A DNA stretch of 64,000 nucleotides from JAPLDB01 sp038206355. Its GTDB lineage: Bacteria; Bacteroidota; Bacteroidia; AKYH767-A; 2013-40CM-41-45. How positions within the stretch are numbered: the first letter of the stretch is position 1; the number at the start of each line of letters is the position of its first letter. The DNA lies in the NCBI GenBank assembly GCA_038206355.1, contig JBBRAY010000012.1, positions 1 through 64,000 of the forward strand, written 5' to 3'. Below, in pieces: positions 61,572 to 64,000 of this stretch. The notes under the pieces are model-generated. The model saw only the letters and a list, made by a program, of their open reading frames with translations. It made no database searches and was not told the DNA's origin. The position numbers and the translations under genes are program-made.

Positions 61572-62648
61572 ATGTTCAGCTTTACAGACATCACATCTTC
61601 GCTTCACACTTTTCTCTCATCCCGCATGAGTGAAACTCCTGTGATGCTTATCGAGATGACTATTGTTGGTATTCTTGCCATAAGTTTATTTGCATTCCTT
61701 GGATTGTTGCTGGTGTACATGGAAAGAAAAGTTGCGGCATTTATGCAGTTGAGATTAGGCCCCAATCGGGTGGGCTACAAAGGAACGTTGCAGACTTTAG
61801 CAGATACGATTAAACTACTGTTCAAGGAAGGATTCGCTCCAACTGCTTCCGATAAATTCCTGTTCAATTTTGCACCAATACTGGTGATTGTTGTTGCCAT
61901 GTTACTATTGGCGCCGATTCCATTTGCAAAGGGTTTTCAGATTTTCGACATCAACATCGGCGTGTTTTACATTTCCGCTGTTTCTTCTATAGGCGTGATC
62001 GGAATTTTAATGGCCGGATGGAGCAGCAACAATAAATATTCATTGCTCGGTGCCATGAGAAGCGGCGCACAGATTGTCAGCTACGAACTCTCCGCCGGAC
62101 TTTCGCTGGTGGCCATTGTGGCGCTTTCAGGGAGCATGAGTCTTTCTAAAATCGTAGAGAGTCAGGCCGATGGGTGGTGGATATTCAAAGGACATATTCC
62201 TGCAATGATCGCCTTCATCATTTTTATCATTGCAGGGACAGCTGAATTAAACCGCGCGCCTTTTGATTTTGCAGAAGCAGAATCAGAACTCACGGCCGGA
62301 TTTCATACGGAATATACAGGGATGCGCTTCGCCATGTTTTTCCTGGCTGAGTATATTAACATGTTTATCATCGCTGCAATAGGAGCAACTTTATTTCTTG
62401 GTGGTTGGATGCCGTTGCATTTCGGAAATCTAACAGGGTTTAATTATGTGATGGATTTTATTCCGCACATCGTTTGGTTTATTGGTAAAACATTTTTCCT
62501 CATCTTCGTGCTGATGTGGTTTCGCTGGACGTTCCCCCGTTTGCGGATTGATCAACTGCTCACACTAGAATGGAAATACCTCATGCCGATCAGTTTATTT
62601 AATTTGTTACTGGTGGCATTAATTGTAATTAACGGATGGCATTTTTAA
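61572..62648 (+). CDS. nuoH: NADH-quinone oxidoreductase subunit H
   Basis: 358 residues, eight or so membrane helices. Family motifs: MERKVAAFMQLRLGPNRVGYKGTLQ begins the quinone-site loop, AGTAELNRAPFDFAEAESELTAGFHTEY and LMWFRWTFPRLRIDQLL follow. It is the membrane subunit at the base of the quinone chamber. Start ATG at 61572. Confidence 0.95.
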   Translation: MFSFTDITSSLHTFLSSRMSETPVMLIEMTIVGILAISLFAFLGLLLVYMERKVAAFMQLRLGPNRVGYKGTLQTLADTIKLLFKEGFAPTASDKFLFNFAPILVIVVAMLLLAPIPFAKGFQIFDINIGVFYISAVSSIGVIGILMAGWSSNNKYSLLGAMRSGAQIVSYELSAGLSLVAIVALSGSMSLSKIVESQADGWWIFKGHIPAMIAFIIFIIAGTAELNRAPFDFAEAESELTAGFHTEYTGMRFAMFFLAEYINMFIIAAIGATLFLGGWMPLHFGNLTGFNYVMDFIPHIVWFIGKTFFLIFVLMWFRWTFPRLRIDQLLTLEWKYLMPISLFNLLLVALIVINGWHF

Positions 62649-62780
62649 AAGAAAAGAATCAAATACCAAATATTAAATATCGAATTTCGAAAAAATATCA
62701 AATCTCAAATAGTTACAACTACACATCTTGATTATTAATTTTTTGGTTTTTAGTTTTCTTTCGAATTTTGTATTCTAATT

Positions 62781-63263
62781 ATGTTTAAGTTTTTAAAATC
62801 ATATTTCGGAAATATATTCCGTACAGTTAAATCCCTCGGAAGCGGGATGAGGCTGACCGGATACTATTTCACCCACCACAAAGAAATCCTTACACAAGAA
62901 TATCCGGATAACAGAGATACGCTCAAATTCGGAGAACGATTCAGAGGTGAGGTGGTGATGCCGCATGACGAAAATAATGAGCACCGCTGTACCGGTTGTA
63001 CTGCTTGCGAACTTGCTTGTCCGAATGGCACGATAAAAATCCTAACCAAGATGGAGGTAGGGGAGGATGGTAAAAAGAAAAAGGCGATTGAGAAGTTCGT
63101 GTATCATCTGGGTATGTGTACGTTTTGCAATTTGTGTATCATTGCTTGTCCTACTGATGCAATTATAATGAGCCATGATTTTGAGCATAGCGTATTCGAC
63201 AGAAAACAACTCACCAAAGTTTTGAATAAACCGGGATCTAAAATTGTGAAGGGCGTAGAATAA
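62781..63263 (+). CDS. nuoI: NADH-quinone oxidoreductase subunit I (two 4Fe-4S clusters)
   Basis: 160 residues. Two CxxCxxCxxxCP motifs, CTGCTACELACPNGTI and CTFCNLCIIACPTDAI, bind clusters N6a and N6b. The N-terminal segment (FLKSYFGNIFRTVKSLGSGM) lies along the membrane. The stop overlaps the nuoJ ATG by one base (TAATG). Confidence 0.95.
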   Translation: MFKFLKSYFGNIFRTVKSLGSGMRLTGYYFTHHKEILTQEYPDNRDTLKFGERFRGEVVMPHDENNEHRCTGCTACELACPNGTIKILTKMEVGEDGKKKKAIEKFVYHLGMCTFCNLCIIACPTDAIIMSHDFEHSVFDRKQLTKVLNKPGSKIVKGVE

Positions 63264-63787
63264 TGGAGGTATCTTCTTTTTTCTTTTACTTCTTTTCCGC
63301 ACTGATGCTTACGTTCGGAGTACTAACCGTAACCACCAAACAATTATTCCGCTCAGCCATTTATTTGCTATTCACACTAATCAATATAGCCGCTTTGTAC
63401 TTCATGCTGAATTTTGAATTCATCGCTGCCGTACAGGTTGTCGTTTACGTCGGTGGAATTGTTGTGTTGATTTTATTTTCGCTCTTTCTCACACAGCAGG
63501 CCGGCGTTCACATGACAAGACCATCCTTACAACAAGTTCTTTCAGCATCCTCTATATCATTGGCAGGATTTGGATTTGTATGGTGGCTGATAGTTAATGC
63601 GGATTTTCACGCAATGCCTGGAGAAATTTCACCATCCAATTACCAGGTTGCACAGGTAGGAAGACAGATGCTGAGTTTCGGAAGAGATGGATATATTCTT
63701 CCGTTCGAAGCGGTGAGTATATTGTTGCTGGCGGCTTTGGTGGGATGTGTGGCAATAGCATATAAGCAGCCTAAATCCGAATTATAA
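63263..63787 (+). CDS. nuoJ: NADH-quinone oxidoreductase subunit J
   Basis: 174 residues with five membrane helices. Family core: TVTTKQLFRSAIYLLFTLIN and AVQVVVYVGGIVVLILFSLFL, the latter being the YxGGI-VLfLF helix. It is a membrane-arm subunit next to NuoK. One-base overlap with nuoI. A 137-base AT-rich spacer with AAATATCGAA (63786) precedes nuoK. Confidence 0.94.
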   Translation: MEVSSFFFYFFSALMLTFGVLTVTTKQLFRSAIYLLFTLINIAALYFMLNFEFIAAVQVVVYVGGIVVLILFSLFLTQQAGVHMTRPSLQQVLSASSISLAGFGFVWWLIVNADFHAMPGEISPSNYQVAQVGRQMLSFGRDGYILPFEAVSILLLAALVGCVAIAYKQPKSEL

Positions 63788-63924
63788 ATATCGAAAATCG
63801 AAAAAATCATAAACATGAAATTTGTTGATTCAGTATTCAAGTTTGGGAGTGATGCTCGGTTCAGAGTTAGGATTTTCTGTTTCGGATTTCGGATTTTAAT
63901 ATTCGGAGTTTAATACTTTGTTCT

Positions 63925-64000
63925 ATGGAGATATCACTGCACCATTACCTCTTTGTTTCTACCGCCCTCTTTTTCATCGGCGTCTATGGCTTCTTCACCC
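63925..64000 (+). CDS. nuoK: NADH-quinone oxidoreductase subunit K (start only, runs off the window)
   Basis: 25 codons visible: MEISLHHYLFVSTALFFIG then VYGFFT. The pattern LxxYLxVSxxLFxIGxYG is the first helix of NuoK. Position after nuoJ confirms it. Confidence 0.85.
   Translation, partial: MEISLHHYLFVSTALFFIGVYGFFT

Overview
The window is a chromosomal segment of a member of the Bacteroidota. Four gene products carry an N-terminal signal peptide and a C-terminal type IX secretion (Por) sorting domain. There is a TonB/ExbB/ExbD cluster with two tandem exbD genes, a RskA-type anti-sigma factor beside its ECF sigma factor, an IPExxxVDY-family gene, and several starts preceded by the Bacteroidota -7 element TAnnTTTG. 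Base composition is moderately AT-rich. No rRNA, tRNA, CRISPR array, transposase or phage gene was found. I could not place it at genus level from the sequence alone.

Layout. 1-6.4 kb: 5' part of a class A penicillin-binding protein, a small sorted protein, gpsA, an AlkD-like DNA glycosylase and a lone sucA. 6.9-10.5 kb: an MBOAT/SGNH acyl-transfer pair beside a class C beta-lactamase-fold hydrolase. 10.5-20.7 kb: housekeeping genes (lipB, YceI-like, phosphoglucose/phosphomannose isomerase, lysS, ALDH7) with two large glycosyltransferase-like membrane proteins. 20.8-26.9 kb: Ton energisation operon (exbB, exbD, exbD, tonB, small membrane protein, PstS-like lipoprotein, TPR protein). 27.1-36.5 kb: a 1481-residue surface protein, MarC, a secreted Porphyromonas-type peptidylarginine deiminase homologue, omega-amidase, GT4 and a small membrane protein. 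36.5-44.3 kb: a repeat-rich 1 kb intergenic region, then a regulatory block (MASE3 histidine kinase, NtrC-type regulator, single receiver, coiled-coil lipoprotein, anti-sigma and ECF sigma). 44.4-47.5 kb: IPExxxVDY protein, pyruvate kinase and M42 aminopeptidase.

47.5-52.75 kb is accessory-looking: small isolated + strand genes separated by long non-coding spacers, a 24-bp repeat present twice, an attC-like hairpin, and a decayed HigBA toxin-antitoxin locus in which only the antitoxin is intact. A secreted TPR serine protease starting at TTG lies here too.

52.75-58.5 kb is a surface-carbohydrate cluster: a GH16-type lipoprotein translationally coupled to an anchored protein with carbohydrate-binding-like folds, a frameshifted small lipoprotein, and a STELLO (DUF288) glycosyltransferase. 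58.85-64 kb is a complex I operon in the order nuoA-B-C-D-H-I-J-K. nuoE, nuoF and nuoG, which form the NADH-oxidising module, are absent between nuoD and nuoH, so the complex may take electrons from a donor other than NADH or be completed by genes elsewhere.

The items I consider most worth a second look are the type IX-secreted deiminase that keeps the two arginines of the PPAD substrate pocket, the complex I operon without its NADH module, and the cassette-like island with the toxin-less antitoxin.
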